A stretch of DNA of 64,000 nt from Gigaspora rosea. Lineage: Eukaryota > Glomeromycota > Glomeromycetes > Diversisporales > Gigasporaceae. The stretch spans positions 241,898 through 305,897 of the forward strand of contig QKWP01000434.1 of the NCBI GenBank assembly GCA_003550325.1. The letters run 5' to 3'. The notes under the pieces are model-generated. The model was given only the letters and a program-made list of their open reading frames with translations. It ran no database searches and had not been told where the DNA came from. Both the position numbers and the translations under genes were made by a program. Positions 42,604 to 54,521 of the stretch are shown piece after piece. Numbering within the stretch: position 1 is the stretch's first letter; every line of letters begins with the position of its first letter.

Positions 42604-43417
42604 TCAATTATTTCGGATAATATAATAGTCACCATACAAGATTTTTGCACTCTTCAGTAGCATACTTCCTTTTTTAATTCCATCATGACTTTTCATGTCC
42701 TTTTCATTCGCATCAGCCTTCCCAAAATTATCTTTATTCTCTACATCTTCATTTCTCAATTCGCTTTCAATTTCTGTAGTCCAAAAACTCCTTAATGGCT
42801 CTATATTAGAAACATCAACATTTTGTACATGTCTTACAAAATTGCACAAGATACTTATATCTTTATTTAATGCTGTCTGAGAATCAGTTGTTTCGCTATT
42901 TATTAACTCTACATTTGATTGCTTGTTGTTAAACGAGTTATGATTAATCGTAGATGAATTTGGATGCTTTAATCTTGCCATTTTTAATAAATTTATAAAT
43001 TCATGTTGCATGATTTTTACTTCTTGCTGTTCTTGGCCATTGATATTTGTTTTATCTTTTGCTGGTGGTGACAGTAATGATCTCACTGACCACGTTGGAG
43101 ATTCAGGCTTTATTGTTTTTAAAAATAAAAATTTATTAATTAATATATACTTAGATAATCTCGTATAAAATATTTACCAAACAGTCTTCATCAACTTTCA
43201 AGTTATTGTTGGATGAAACCGTTTTGCTTAAAAGACGAAAAACGAAACCCCTTGGTAAAATGGTAGAACCCTGTATAAAGGCGTTACCACTGGCGAAAGG
43301 TGGAACCTTTGACAAAAGGCAAAACCTCTGGCAAAAAACAAAATTTCTGATGAAAGAAAAACGAAACTTTGATAAAGGCCGAGATATATTTTTACAATGA
43401 TGTGAGGTGTACATCAT
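42604..43417 (-). CDS. gatC: Mitochondrial GatC, Glu-tRNA(Gln) amidotransferase subunit C
   Basis: Subunit C stabilises GatA/GatB, which converts Glu-tRNA(Gln) to Gln-tRNA(Gln) in mitochondria. Exon 2 (43107-42604) reads PESPTWSVRSLLSP, a helix QHEFINLLKMARLKHP, a Ser/Asn-rich loop, then the family core DISILCNFVRHVQNVDVSNI-EPL, LRNEDV, and the end LLKSAKILYGDYYIIRNN, as in GatC (NA...GDYFVVP). Exon 1 (43417-43178) gives an Arg/Phe-rich, Glu-poor N-terminus suited to a mitochondrial presequence. The intron is 43177-43108 (GTAAAT...AATAAAG, phase 0), joining VDEDCL to PESPTW. Total about 247 residues, longer than bacterial GatC because of the presequence and loop. The start codon is uncertain because exon 1 lies in a short tandem repeat. 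Confidence 0.82.
43245..43400. repeat. Roughly 20-base imperfect tandem repeat forming gatC exon 1
   Basis: On the plus strand units such as GGCGAAAGGTGGAACCTTTG and AAAAGGCAAAACCTCTGG follow each other about seven times with drift. Because 20 is not a multiple of three, each unit is read in a different frame by gatC. Confidence 0.5.
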
Positions 43418-43419
43418 GG

Positions 43420-44455
43420 TGGTGGTTAGACAAAATGGCCACTAGACACCGGCTTGCCGTCAAAAAAATCAGATTTAGGGTTAGCGGGTTGAATTTATAA
43501 TTCACCTACCTGATCCGGTCAAGTGTAATGTCAGGTTTTGACAAAATTTATGACGATCTATATTTATTTCTTTATAAAAAAAGATAGTTTTCATAACATT
43601 TGTATCTTACAATATAAATAATTAGTATTCTTTATTATAACAAAAATTTTTGATTTTTATTATCTTTAATTTTTTTTTCCTTTACGCCAAAAACCTTTGA
43701 AGTATCTTATTTTGAAAATGGCGTTTTGAGACCATCGACGAAATCAAACTCGAAATTTGATTGGTTGGCATTCATGTTACTTTACGTTTATTATATAGAT
43801 TGAATTGTCATAAACAATTTAAAAGATCTAAACTGAATTCGCTTTCAAGACACAATCATTGCCTAGAGGTTTTTTTTTTTTTACATATTTTAATATATTC
43901 TCTTGATGATGGCTAAATGGTATTTAAATGTCATTTAGAAAATGTAAAGAGGCTAATTTTCACTTTATTATTCTCTAACTAGATATTATTTTAAGGATTG
44001 ATTATAAAATATTGACCACAGTTCCGAGATAAATGCGATTTTGGTTTTGATTATATCAACTAATTAGTTTGATACTACTATTTACATTTATGTCAAAGTT
44101 TCTGATATGCTTAGATATTTTTAGCTCCGTTAAAATTTAATCATTTTTTTAAAAACTTCAAAGTTCTTCCGCTGACCATGTATTGATCCGCTTGTGAACG
44201 GAGTCACAAGGTGGTACATTATTGCGAGGTTCACATAACATTGTTAATGGGCGGTTGTATAATCTGATATTAATTTGACTTATAATTGCATAATATAGCT
44301 TTACCGTACAATCCTTTTCACATGATTCATGCCGAAAGAGTACTTACGTAGTTATTGTCCCGCTTTGCATTTAATAACTACAAAACCAAATCCTTTTATG
44401 CAACTATCCACATAATTGGTCGTCTATTCGCAGTTATTCGCAGGGATTACACAAA
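43420..44455. other. Intergenic stretch upstream of gatC
   Basis: No gene seen. 43475-43490 has GATTTAGGGTTAGCGGG. It presumably contains the gatC promoter, but no motif stands out in this AT-rich sequence. Confidence 0.4.
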
Positions 44456-44461
44456 TTTATC

Positions 44462-45670
44462 GATATGGTCCAGTGCAAAAACATTTGTACACCAAATTTA
44501 AACCATTTTTTTGCTACAATTAAAAATTAATAAATTATTAATAGTATATATAAAATTTTTTTATATTTCAATAAAATAGCTTTTAAATTAATTCTTTATA
44601 TTATTTTTATCATTATATTATTGTTATACTTTTATAATTAATAATAAAAAACTTTTTTAATTTAAAAAATTATAAAAAAAGTTGGGTTGAAAAAATTACA
44701 TATTTGCTAGTTTTAGACCAAATATGCAGTGTAACGTGCTTGTATTACGCAAGCGCCTTGGTGTGCATATAATAAATATACTGTATAAATTTTATTAAAT
44801 TTGAATTACAAGTTATAGAGAAATTAAGCTTCAAAGTTATTCAATTCAATTTAAAAAATTTGTCAAAAATAGTATAGTTTAATTTAAAATCTATATACTG
44901 AGCTAAGTTTTCAAAATTATAAAATAAAAACAAAATCATAAATTATATTAAATAATATATATTGGAAATTGGGACAAAATTTCTATGATATTAACTATAT
45001 GCTAAAATCTGAGCAGAGTCAAATGAAAAGTATTTTTTTTATTAAGTTAACGACACATGTCGATTAATTGAAAGTTGAAATATTGTTTACATAGGAATTT
45101 TATATAGTCGGCCAATCATTTTTTAATAATTTCTTGCGATCTACTGGGCCGATTTGGATAATCTAACCACCGTTAGATGTGTCTCAACGAGCTCTACAAC
45201 TTTCAATTAATCGACATGTGTCGTTAACTTAATAAAAAAATACTTTTCATTTGACTCTGCTTAGATTTTAGCATATAGTTAATATCATAGGAATTTTGCC
45301 CAATTTCTAATATAGAAATTCTGTTGATCTTATCCAGGTCAGCAATTAAACTTTTTTTTATTTAAAAGATATTATTTAATAGAATTTATAATCTTGTTTT
45401 TATTTTATAATTTTGAAAACTTAGCTCAGTATATAGATTTTAAATTAAACTATACTATTTTTGACAAATTTTTTAAATTGATAAATATTGAAAAAAGTTG
45501 CTATTAATAAAATATTTTATTTTCTATATAAAATAATCAAATAAAAGCTATAATAAACTTTTCCATAATCTAAAAATTATATTTTTTAAAAAAACTATTA
45601 AGTTTATATGCAAATAAATTTTTTATTAATTTTTATTTGGTGTACAACTGTTTTTGCACTGGACCATATC
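44462..45670. mobile_element. TIR element with nested foldback, 1.2 kb
   Basis: GATATGGTCCAGTGCAAAAA and its complement bound the unit, followed by inverted TTGTACACCAAAT. Moving inwards, long arms at about 44836-44960 and 45362-45483 are inverted (GACAAATTTTTTAAATTG). The centre at 44958-45324 is a second inverted unit starting GGAAATTGGGACAAAATTTC whose left arm has an internal deletion. It carries the core TATCCAAATCGGCCCAGTAG. No ORF. Confidence 0.7.
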
Positions 45671-45789
45671 AATCTTATAATATAGCTTGTAGCACTATAT
45701 ATATAAAATCATATATTGTGTTCGTTAATATTTCTGTAAATTACTTTTGTTCATTAACAAAAGATCTAAATTGATTTTAACCTATAGCA

Positions 45790-46250
45790 ATGGAAGATTT
45801 AGATTTAATAACTTCAAACAATGATACTATTTTGCTGACTGCATGGGATATTAAAGACAAATCACCATTTATTGACATAGATTCAAGTGAATTTAAAGTG
45901 AATTATACGGGTAATATGAAAATAAGAAATCTTGCAGAAACATATTTAATGTGCTACTGTAATGATTGGCATTTAAAGAATATCAATAGCCTTTTAATTT
46001 ATTACAAATCCTTTTATTTAAAAATCCTGATGATTATAAAGCTGCTGTCATTCAAGCAAATCATCCAGTTCCTTTAGAGTGTGGAATATTTTACTTTGAA
46101 ATTAAAATTATAGGCAAAGGAAAAAATAGATATCATTGATAATTATTTTAGAACATCACCTTTGTTATAATTTTTTATAATCTTTTAATTCCATTTTCTT
46201 AATTAAATGATTGGAATTGGATATTGTACAAAGCAAAATGCTAAAAGATA
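45790..46250 (+). pseudogene. SPRY-domain gene fragment (RanBP9/10-like)
   Basis: The segments TAWDIKDKSPFIDIDSSEFK, VNYTG, then DDYKAAVIQANHPVPLECGI followed by FYFEIKIIGKGKNR, and IGIGYCTKQNAK near 46210, follow the order of the start of a SPRY domain as found in Ran-binding protein 9/10-like fungal proteins (NxTGxxxDxAxIRANHPIP..GIYYFEVEI). The pieces lie in different frames and are separated by AT-rich stretches. Introns could account for part of this, but an in-frame stop after KNRYH and the lack of clean splice sites favour a pseudogene. It ends against a retroposon. Confidence 0.6.
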
Positions 46251-46323
46251 GACAATTCAAATTATATAAATAATATGCTCATGCCTGGTAATAGCAAGTT
46301 TTTATATTGTTTTATTATAAATT

Positions 46324-47469
46324 CTTTTTTTTTTAGTTTCAAAGTGCCTAACATTGGGCATAGGATTTATTTAGTTTACTCATTGGGAATTGGATGAGGA
46401 TACAACTAGCCACACATATACTTTTGGTATCTAATTTAAATGGTCCGCCCTAAGGTTCCACACTAGCTATCATATCTACAACCCAACTATAGGAATTGCA
46501 TATTTAAATTTTCTGATCTTTTGTTTCTTGACTGATCTCAACTGCTTTACCAGGTTTCTGTAGTACATATACAGTCAGTTTAGACCCCTGAATCCTTTTT
46601 TCATAGCCCTTTGAACTAGTTTATCCATGCAGAAAACTTGGTAGAGTAGTATCTGTTCTCCTAAGCATAGTTAGCAATTTAACAAAATTATTGGATTGAA
46701 TATTACAAAAATATCATAAAAAACTATTATTGTTATGATTTTATTATGTTTTTTACAAAATTTACATGTCACTTATTTGTCATAAAAGAGTCATATTTGT
46801 CATTTTGCCAATACTGCCCCTAAGTGATAAGCATCTACACGTTAATAATTTAATATACGTGAAATTTGATTGACTAATTATTGCTATGGCCAAGGCCAAC
46901 ACTTGCAAGACAAGGTAACTCTTGCTCTTTACCAATACCTATTTCTGCTCTTGTAAGGTTCACTCCAACCCCAGTACCCACTTCTATCTTTATTCTGGTT
47001 CTTACCAAACTTTTAAACCAGTTAGATCAGATGGGTCAATCTATCTAGTATTAGGTACTATTATAGTTTTTCTTTCTTTGAATACCTATTTACGAAACTT
47101 CTTTGGTGCAGCTCTAGTGTTCAGATTGGTGGACCCTCTCTTCTGAAGGTTTTTGTTGTCTGGTTTTCTAGCTCTAGTTTCTAATATTTCAGTTTTGGTA
47201 GTACTATCAAAGATTTTTGATGCCTCCTTACTTTAAATGGGTTTCTGTTTTTTTAGTTTCTTGGATTTGTCTATATAACAGGTTTACAACTATATATAAA
47301 AGCTTTTATTCAAATAGTGGAACCATGGCTACAGGTAATATGCTCAATTAATTGATAAAAAGTAGTTACCAAAACACAGATCTATTTTCAAAGCATTGGC
47401 GTAGAATTTGAACTCTAGACCTGTTACTTGGAGATGACAACTTACCAACTTCTTGAAATCACTATACCA
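46324..47469 (-). mobile_element. tRNA-headed retroposon, copy c (1.15 kb)
   Basis: Minus-strand element. The head near 47430-47395 (plus coordinates) contains a Pol III B-box-like GAGTTCAAATTCTA. The tail is a T run on the plus strand at about 46324-46335. It is flanked by a perfect 13-bp direct repeat TTTATTATAAATT (46311-46323; 47470-47482). It has a poly-A tail, a variable-length target duplication and no TIRs, so it was retroposed. Its 3' part (ACTAGCCACACAT) is shared with 58826-59004. Confidence 0.8.
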
Positions 47470-47861
47470 TTTATTATAAATTTTAATACCAAAATCTAAT
47501 TATATATTTCAAAAATTTTTGTTTATAAACAATATTTTATATTTTAACAAAAAAAATTTTTGCAAATTTTACTATAAACTTTGCAATTCTTATTCTATTT
47601 TTAATTCTAATTTTAATCTAACTTTAATTCACTATAATTATTTTTTTATAAAAATATTTTATTGTTTATTTGCAAATTTAAAACTATCAATTAAAAATTA
47701 AATATATATAGAAACAGTACTATTAGATGTCCAAGGCATAAAAATATAATTCAATTAATGTTTTATATAGAAAATTAATTTTTTATACTATATTTTTGCA
47801 ATAATGTACAAAGATAAAATTATTAATTTTTGGCCTAAATTAAGTTTAATTCTGGCCAAAT

Positions 47862-48824
47862 TAGAGATGGGCACCATGCGTATGATACATGCATGCATGC
47901 ATGCATGCATGCGCATGGTTTAAGCAGTTTAATACTAATATGCCCATACAAAAAAAATAATTGATAATAAATAACTTTATAATTTTGCTACCAAGATAAC
48001 TATCTTAGCGTGACTAGTGCTTCTAGATCCAGTTCAGGTCTGGTCCAATCTGAGTCTAATCTGGGATCAGACCAAACTCAGACTCTAAAATTTATTAATT
48101 TCAAACTTTAGACCAGACTCAAACTTAAGTCTGCAAACTAACTGAATCTGAATATTTTTATATGTATTTTTTTGTGCTGTTCAATCTTATTTAGTACATA
48201 AAGTTAGAATTAATTAGTAAAATTTTGTGAATCATAAGATTTTATAGAATTTTATTAATAAAATTTTACAAAATCTTAAAATTCACAAATTTTTATTAAT
48301 TAATTCTAACAAAACGCACTAAGTAAACTTGTTCAGCACCTAAAAATACATCAAATCGGCAGAGTTGTTTTTATTTTACTTGAAATTTGGAGAAAAGATG
48401 CTTAAATTTGACTTTTTTGATCAAAAACCCAAAATTATGCATATTTTTTCCAAATTTCAAGTAAAATAAAAACAACTTAGCCGATTTAATGTATTTTTAG
48501 GTGCTTAACAAGTTTACTTAGTGAGTTAAGTTAGAATTAATTAGTAAAGTTTTGTGAATCATAAGATTTTGTAAAATTTTTAATAAAATTCTATAAAATC
48601 TTATGATTCACAAATTTTTACTAATTAATTCTTACTTCTTGCACTAAGTAAACTTGTTCAGTATCAAAAAATATATATAAAATATTTAGACTCAAACTAG
48701 TCTGCAGACTTATGACCAGAATTAGCTATAATGCATAGAACATGCATACATGTATGCATGCATGCATGCATGCAGCATACCATGCGCATGCATGATGTAG
48801 AAAATACCATTTTGCCCATCTCTA
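47862..48824. mobile_element. hAT-type element with ATGCATGCATGC subterminal repeats
   Basis: TAGAGATGGGC and GCCCATCTCTA ends are flanked by the perfect 8-bp repeat GGCCAAAT (47854-47861; 48825-48832). Both subterminal regions contain runs of TGCATGCATGCATGC. The centre (48190-48660) is a set of nested inverted repeats based on TTAGTAAAATTTTGTGAATC, and 48010-48170 looks like a decayed GGTCCGG-type end. Confidence 0.85.
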
Positions 48825-48892
48825 GGCCAAATCTCAAAATAATACATATACAGTAGTTATTATCTTAAAAAATATAATTGGCTAATCATATA

Positions 48893-49531
48893 CAATCAAC
48901 CCTCTATAAATGCAACTTACAAACCTACAATGTGCATTTAGGGGGTTTGCATTTAGAGTGATCCTCAAATTCAAATCAAATCAAATATTGGATCAATTTG
49001 AATTTGATCAAATCTATACATGAGGACGAAAGCATTTCGGGTTCTAAAACCCGAAATTAAAATTTGAAGATGAAATTGTTTTTGACCTATTTTACTTGAA
49101 AGACGAAATTATTTGAAACTTTTTTTGAATAGACGAAATTATAAGAAACATATCTATATAAATTTTATTTGCTCTTCCTTATAAAAAATTTTAATTTTCT
49201 CTAATGAAGACGAAATAGGCCTTTTTCAAAAATCAATTTCGGTAGCATCACTAATCAAATCAAATTGATTCTGATTTGAATTTGATTTGATTCAAATATT
49301 TGAATTTGAATTTGATTTGAATTTGAAATTTTAATAGTAATTTTCAAATCAAATCAAATATTTGTCAAATCAAACCAAATTTGACCATATTTGAATTTGA
49401 TCAAATCAAATATAGTCAAATTTGAATTTGAATTTGATCAAATATTTGATTCAAATATTTGAATATCAAATCAAATTGTGGAACTCTAGCGTATTGCATT
49501 TATGGAGGTTGTATTTCTGGAGGTCCGACTG
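48893..49531. mobile_element. Diverged Tc1/mariner (pogo-like) element
   Basis: CAATCAACCCTCTATAAATG at the left, GGAGGTCCGACTG at the right, flanked by TA. GCATTTA motifs recur as in 34957-35899. It carries a TTTGAA-rich tract and a repeat shared with 1845-2005. Confidence 0.65.
48965..49490. repeat. TTTGAATTTGAT-rich tract, interrupted
   Basis: Runs of TTTGAATTTGATTTGA and its complement at 48965-49020 and 49250-49490, interrupted by a non-repetitive block of about 230 bases whose edges look like element ends. Low complexity; not coding. Confidence 0.7.
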
Positions 49532-50195
49532 TATATAGTAATGATTATCTAATCTAAAAATAGGTGCAAATATAATTATACACAAAATCTAGTTTATTAC
49601 TTTTCTATTAGGTCCTCTACTATACTCTTGTATTGCTTAGTATGATATATATATATATATTTTATTATTTATTTTTTTAATTTTTTATATTAATTAATGC
49701 TCCGGATAAGATCAGCACTATTACTATATTGGAACAATAGTAAATTTTGGAGATAAGTACAATATAAATTTTTATTATATACTGGAATCAGATATAGGTT
49801 CAATGAAAAGTAATTTTTTTATTAAGTTAGCAGCTCATATCAATTAATTAAAAGTTGTAGAGCTCACTAAGACACATCTAATGGTAGTTAGTTGGCCCAA
49901 TGTACACTAAGATATCACTAAAAAATGATTGGCCGACTATATAAAGTTTTTGGTTTGTTTACATAGAATTTTATATAGTCAGCTAATTATTTTTTAGCAA
50001 TATCTCAGTATACACTAGGTCGATTTGAATGATCTAACCACTATTAGATGCATTTCAGTGAGTTCTACAACTTTCAATTAATTGACATAAGCTATTAGCT
50101 TAATAAAAAATTTACTTTTTATTGGCCCATTCCAGTATATAATGAAAATCATAGTAATTTCCCCTAAAATCTAATATAAAAATAGTGCTAATCTT

Positions 50196-51642
50196 GGTGT
50201 GGCTATATAGAGAAGCTGTCTGGTTGTCACCCTTCAGGCGACAGGTCTGAAGTTCAAATCCCACTAGAAATGAATTGAAAAATAGATCTGTGTTATAGTA
50301 ATATTTGTTCATTGATTGGTCAGATATATTATCTGTAACCTTGGTACCACTATCTTGAATAGGAGCATCAGCGCAGTTGTATAAGTTTACGCAGACAAAT
50401 TCAAGGGACCAGAACAATTGAAATATATTTGGCAAGTCACAAGCAAGAAGATAAAAAAAGATCTTTCAATGGTACTACAAAAAACCAGAATTTCAACTGG
50501 AGACTGAAGAACTGAACAGAAAAACTCTATAGCAAGAAGAGGCACCAACCTGGCTGCCAGAGTCATACTAGAGGAAAAGAATCTATATTTCAAAATTAGG
50601 TAACAAGAAAAGAGAGTCCATTAGGTGCATAAAGCTGGGCTAACTGAGCTAACTAGTTTGGCAGTTTGGGAAAGATCAGTATAAAGTTGGAAGAAAGGTT
50701 GGATATAAGTATTGGGAATCAGAATGAACCTTGTAAGGGCAGATAAAACTTACTAGCTAGTAAGAGGTAGAAGCATAGAGGCATGTATGTGTTAAGACCT
50801 AATAGGCTTTAGGTGTACCCATATAGGAGTCTTTGGACGTTAAGAGAAGCTAGGACCACCAATACAAGCATAGCTGGTACAAGTATATGCAGTGGTAACA
50901 GGATTCCTCTGAGCCTCATAATACCATCCAACTATATCTGGTCTGGAAGCATTTGTGAAATATTCCAAATATCTCATTACCATAGAAGGGGGTCAGTTAA
51001 AGCGGAGTAAAATTTAGTTAGGGTTAGGGTTACCTTTTTAATGCAGTTAGAAGGATTCTTATATATAGATATCAAGAATTCAATTTATGCAGTATGTAGA
51101 TCGTATATTGAGCTAACTCCGCTTTAACCGACCCCCATAGAAGGAAGTACAGTTGTTCGCATATTACCAAATTCAAAACATTAAATCCTGGGCCCTAAAG
51201 ATGCAAGAACCCAGCTAGTTATAGCAGCATGCAGGCTTGAAATACTTTCCAATATGGTAGAGGCAGCTGCATGGCTTGAAATACAAACTCCTGAGAAGTA
51301 TGCCAGTAGAGGATCTCAGGTATACCAATCTGAAAGCATAAAGCACCTATTTGGCAACTAACACCAAATTGAAAGTAATGATACTAGGTAGTATAGGTAA
51401 AGTGGTGGACATGTAAATACCAATTGTTGGTTAGAGAGGGATATACAAAGCCAGGTCAGTTATATAAATGGGAATACAAAAGGCTCTAGTAGGTTTAGAA
51501 CATGGATAAAATATCCAAATCTAGATACTTAATAGATAGTATAAAAGATAGTACAACAATATTGTAATGATCAATATACATTTAATTAAAGACCAAAAGC
51601 ATAACTTTACTATAAAAAAAAAAAAAAAAGAAAAAAAATAGA
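50196..51642 (+). mobile_element. tRNA-headed retroposon, copy a (1.45 kb)
   Basis: Starts GGTGTGGCTATATAGAGAAG and has a Pol III B-box-like AGTTCAAATCC at 50251-50261. It ends in a poly-A run at about 51615-51639. Flanked by GCTAATCTT (50187-50195) and GCCAATCTT (51643-51651), a target duplication with one change. No long ORF, so it is non-autonomous and unusually long for a SINE-like element. It contains a MITE at 50988-51136. Confidence 0.8.
50988..51136. mobile_element. MITE inside retroposon a, GGGGGTCAGTTAAAGCGG ends
   Basis: GGGGGTCAGTTAAAGCGGAG at the left and CTCCGCTTTAACCGACCCCC at the right, with ATAGAA repeated on both sides. The related retroposon at 59843-61109 has no element at this point, which confirms insertion. 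The centre has GTTAGGGTTAGGG. Confidence 0.85.
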
Positions 51643-51659
51643 GCCAATCTTATCTGAAT

Positions 51660-52500
51660 TAGTAATTAATTTATTCTATTTATATTTTTTTTTGTTTTAT
51701 AACCGAGACCTTGCTCTTTTTTATTTATTAAGTTGATAATTTATTACATGCAGAAGAGAAGTTAAAATAATATATTACAACTCTATGAAAAAAAGATGAC
51801 CCAGGCTTCATAATGGCTTTCTGCTACCAACAATCTTTACCCGAGGCCTAATTGTTAGCTGAACAGAGTTATTTTATAATAATCTGTTAGACTTTATAAT
51901 AAAAATTGTTAACATCAATAACCCTTCCCAACTAACCGGCCCAGGTCACAGTATGTTAAACGAAAAGCAGTCATATAGTCCGGACTGCTTGATATAAAGA
52001 TTCTAGAATCTTCTTCTAGTGGTTTCTCCTTAAGTTTCACACGTCTATGACGATTGTATCCAATACGGTAGGTGCCTTTCCTTTTTGGAGCAGTAAATAC
52101 TGCAGATCTTTTGAAGGGGGTACGCCAAATCGCCCACTTTTTGAAAATTCTTGACAAACTAGCGACACCAAAAATTTCACTTGTAACTGTAGTAGAGACA
52201 GTAGTTCTTCTCATATAGTCCAATATCTATCAGAGAGCCGCCAAAGACTTCTCAATATGTGGTGAGTGATAAACTCTAAGCTTGTCAGCAGGTAGTCTAT
52301 AAACTTTACTTCTAAACGACAAGTGCCAGTTTTGTGGTAAGTAACAAACTCTAAGGCTGTTAGCAGATACTCAGTTAACTGTATCCCTAAATAACAGCTG
52401 CTGGTTGCATGTTTCCTTGGTTTTTCTACTGTTTCTTTGAGACTATTCTTCTGAAGTATTAGCATTTTTGTTGATACAAGTGATCGGTGGATAAAGTTAC
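51660..52500. other. Repeat-like stretch with ORF fragments related to 58320-58420
   Basis: On the minus strand FKKWAIWRTPFKRSAVFTAP (about 52150-52080) resembles FKKVGILVYSLQKISSVYSF at about 58400-58340, so both are pieces of one dispersed family. Direct repeats (CTCTAAG.TTG..AGCAGGTA) occur at 52265-52385. The family is not recognised. Confidence 0.4.
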
Positions 52501-52642
52501 GGAAGATCTCTCTTATTCTATTTATATTTAATTTTTTATAGCTTAAATAATTTTAAAAATAAAATTATTTGTTAAAAAAAAATATTTTTTAAATAGCTTT
52601 TTTAACCAAATTTTGTTAATAATTAAGATGTTATTTTAATTA

Positions 52643-53041
52643 TGGTGCAAGAAGCCTATACTCAACATGTTTCAATTTTTAAATTACTATAATTTTTTGT
52701 ATAAGAGGTTTTTTTTAAAAAAACTGACCAGTAACTTTGTAGAGCAATATTAGTTCTATAAATTTGCCAAATACTTTTTTGAAAAACCTTTTCTATAAAA
52801 AGTTGATGCGTTTTAAAGATTACTATTGTTTTATATATAATTACTATATGTTTTAATTTTAACTAACTTTAAAGTGCTATAACTTTTTATAAAGCAATAT
52901 TTTAAAAATCTGACCAGTAACTTTGTTCATTATAATAAGCTCTACAAATTTGCCAAATATCTTTTAAAAATATTGTCTCTACAAAAAGTTGATGTATTTT
53001 AAAGTTATACTATTTTATTGTCTAGTAGACTTCTTGCACCA
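52643..53041. mobile_element. Tc1/mariner-type MITE with internal direct repeat
   Basis: TGGTGCAAGAAGCCTA and TAGACTTCTTGCACCA ends are flanked by TA. Inside, GACCAGTAACTTTGT..AATTTGCCAAATA..AAAAGTTGATG occurs twice (about 52725-52815 and 52910-53000). Confidence 0.75.
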
Positions 53042-53446
53042 TATTTTGATTAATTAAAAACTTAAAAAAAAATGAAAAATTTTTTAAATTATACTTAGTA
53101 TATATACATTTCTATATACTAATTTATTGATTTACAAATTTGTATAATCTGTAATTTATAAATTATAAAATAAAAAAGAAGAATTCTAATATACACTATA
53201 GGTGAGTATCATCTGTAGTACAATAGCCAATCAAAATTTAGAATCAGGTGTAACTTGTAAATCAATTTTTGTATATCAAAAACAAACAAATCACAAAGAA
53301 TTTTTAAAAAATTGCTTCTAACCTAGAAATTTGAGGACTCCGGACATCTCTCATATAGGTCATATAACTGGATTTTGTCTAATTTTGGTCCAATTTGCTG
53401 AAAACGACAAAATATATTTGTTTAAATAACTTTTGATCTAGTAAGT

Positions 53447-53630
53447 TTGATTTTTTATAATAAATATGTAATATTTTTAATTATTTTTATAATAATAATT
53501 TTTGACCTATTAGTCTATTTTAAATAATTTTTATTAAAATGTTCTTCATAATAAGACGATTCCAACAAGCCCAAAATCATCCAAATCCAATCACAGGATC
53601 TTGAAATATCCGCGTGTCAAATAATAACGC
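53447..53630. repeat. Left arm of a 3.8-kb-spaced inverted repeat
   Basis: GTTTGATTTTTTATAATAAA through CATCCAAATCCAATCACAGG and GAAATATCCGCGTGTCAAAT is the reverse complement of about 57070-57250. A further matching piece is AATTTAACTACCAAAATAAT at 53873 with its complement near 56860-56895. Confidence 0.7.
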
Positions 53631-54409
53631 ACCCTATGGTAGAAGGATTGGTTGGATATAGTTGATACTATGTTCAACCAATTCTTCCACTATAGGCGTG
53701 TGTCATTAGAGAGCTATTGTAAATCAGATGATTTTTATTTCTTAAGAAGCTACCCCCATCCAACCACATCTGACACCTTATTAGCCAATCAAATTGCGCA
53801 AAAAATTTATATATTAATTAATAAAAAACTTTGATATTATGTAACTTTAAATCTACCAAACCATTTTAGATAATTTAACTACCAAAATAATCCTTTCAAA
53901 GAGAGGATTTTAACTAGTAATCCTGGCTGAAATTAAAAAAATCGGCTAAGCCGATTTTTTGACCTGGTCAGTCGATTTTTTCTAAAATCAGCTAGCTGAT
54001 TTTATAAATAAAAAATTTAAAATTTTTTCTTATAATCGCTAATAAAATATGATTAGTATACTGTAGGTTTTTCTTTTTAGAACATTATTATCATTTAAAT
54101 TACCATTTTTGTCATAGGAATCATCATACTTTGGAGATATTGAATCTGTTGTCACCCTAGTATGAATTTTTTTTGTGCTAATTCTAATTAGTCACGTCAT
54201 ATAGTTTGTACTTAAAGTTTTTACGCGTTGAAGTTGCAATCTTAGTTGCACCAAAAGAAGCTGAAATGTATTACCGTAAACAGCTATATAAAAGACCTGG
54301 GTCTGTTACATTTTCTCAATTTTAAACTCAATAGTAGACCCAGGGGTCTATTGTACGGATGGGGGTCCAGTACCAGGCAATATAAATATAGCATATTGGT
54401 ACAAGTAAT

Positions 54410-54479
54410 CAGTATTGAAAATCTCAGGTTCAAACACTGTTCTCATGAGAACAGTATAATAACTACAAGTGTTCTCAAN

Positions 54480-54521
<42 letters not shown>

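Larger units (their letters stand above)
49700..51660. mobile_element. Foldback element split by a retroposon
   Basis: The left terminus CCGGATAAGATCAGCACTAT and the right terminus (TAGTGCTAATCTT, then after the retroposon AATCTTATCTGA) are inverted. Arms at about 49790-49945 and 49955-50130 pair through TTTCAATTAATTGACAT, TCAAATCGACCTAGTG-like core and GACTATATAAA. The retroposon at 50196-51642 interrupts the right terminus. Confidence 0.65.

Noticed and set aside
50196-50265. Possible functional tRNA gene
   Set aside because: A B-box-like motif is present, but I see no clear acceptor stem or standard cloverleaf, and the sequence is the head of a retroposon with A tail and target duplication.
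50112-50593. Minus-strand ORFs in the retroposon head
   Set aside because: They cross the foldback/retroposon boundary, so they cannot be an ancestral gene.
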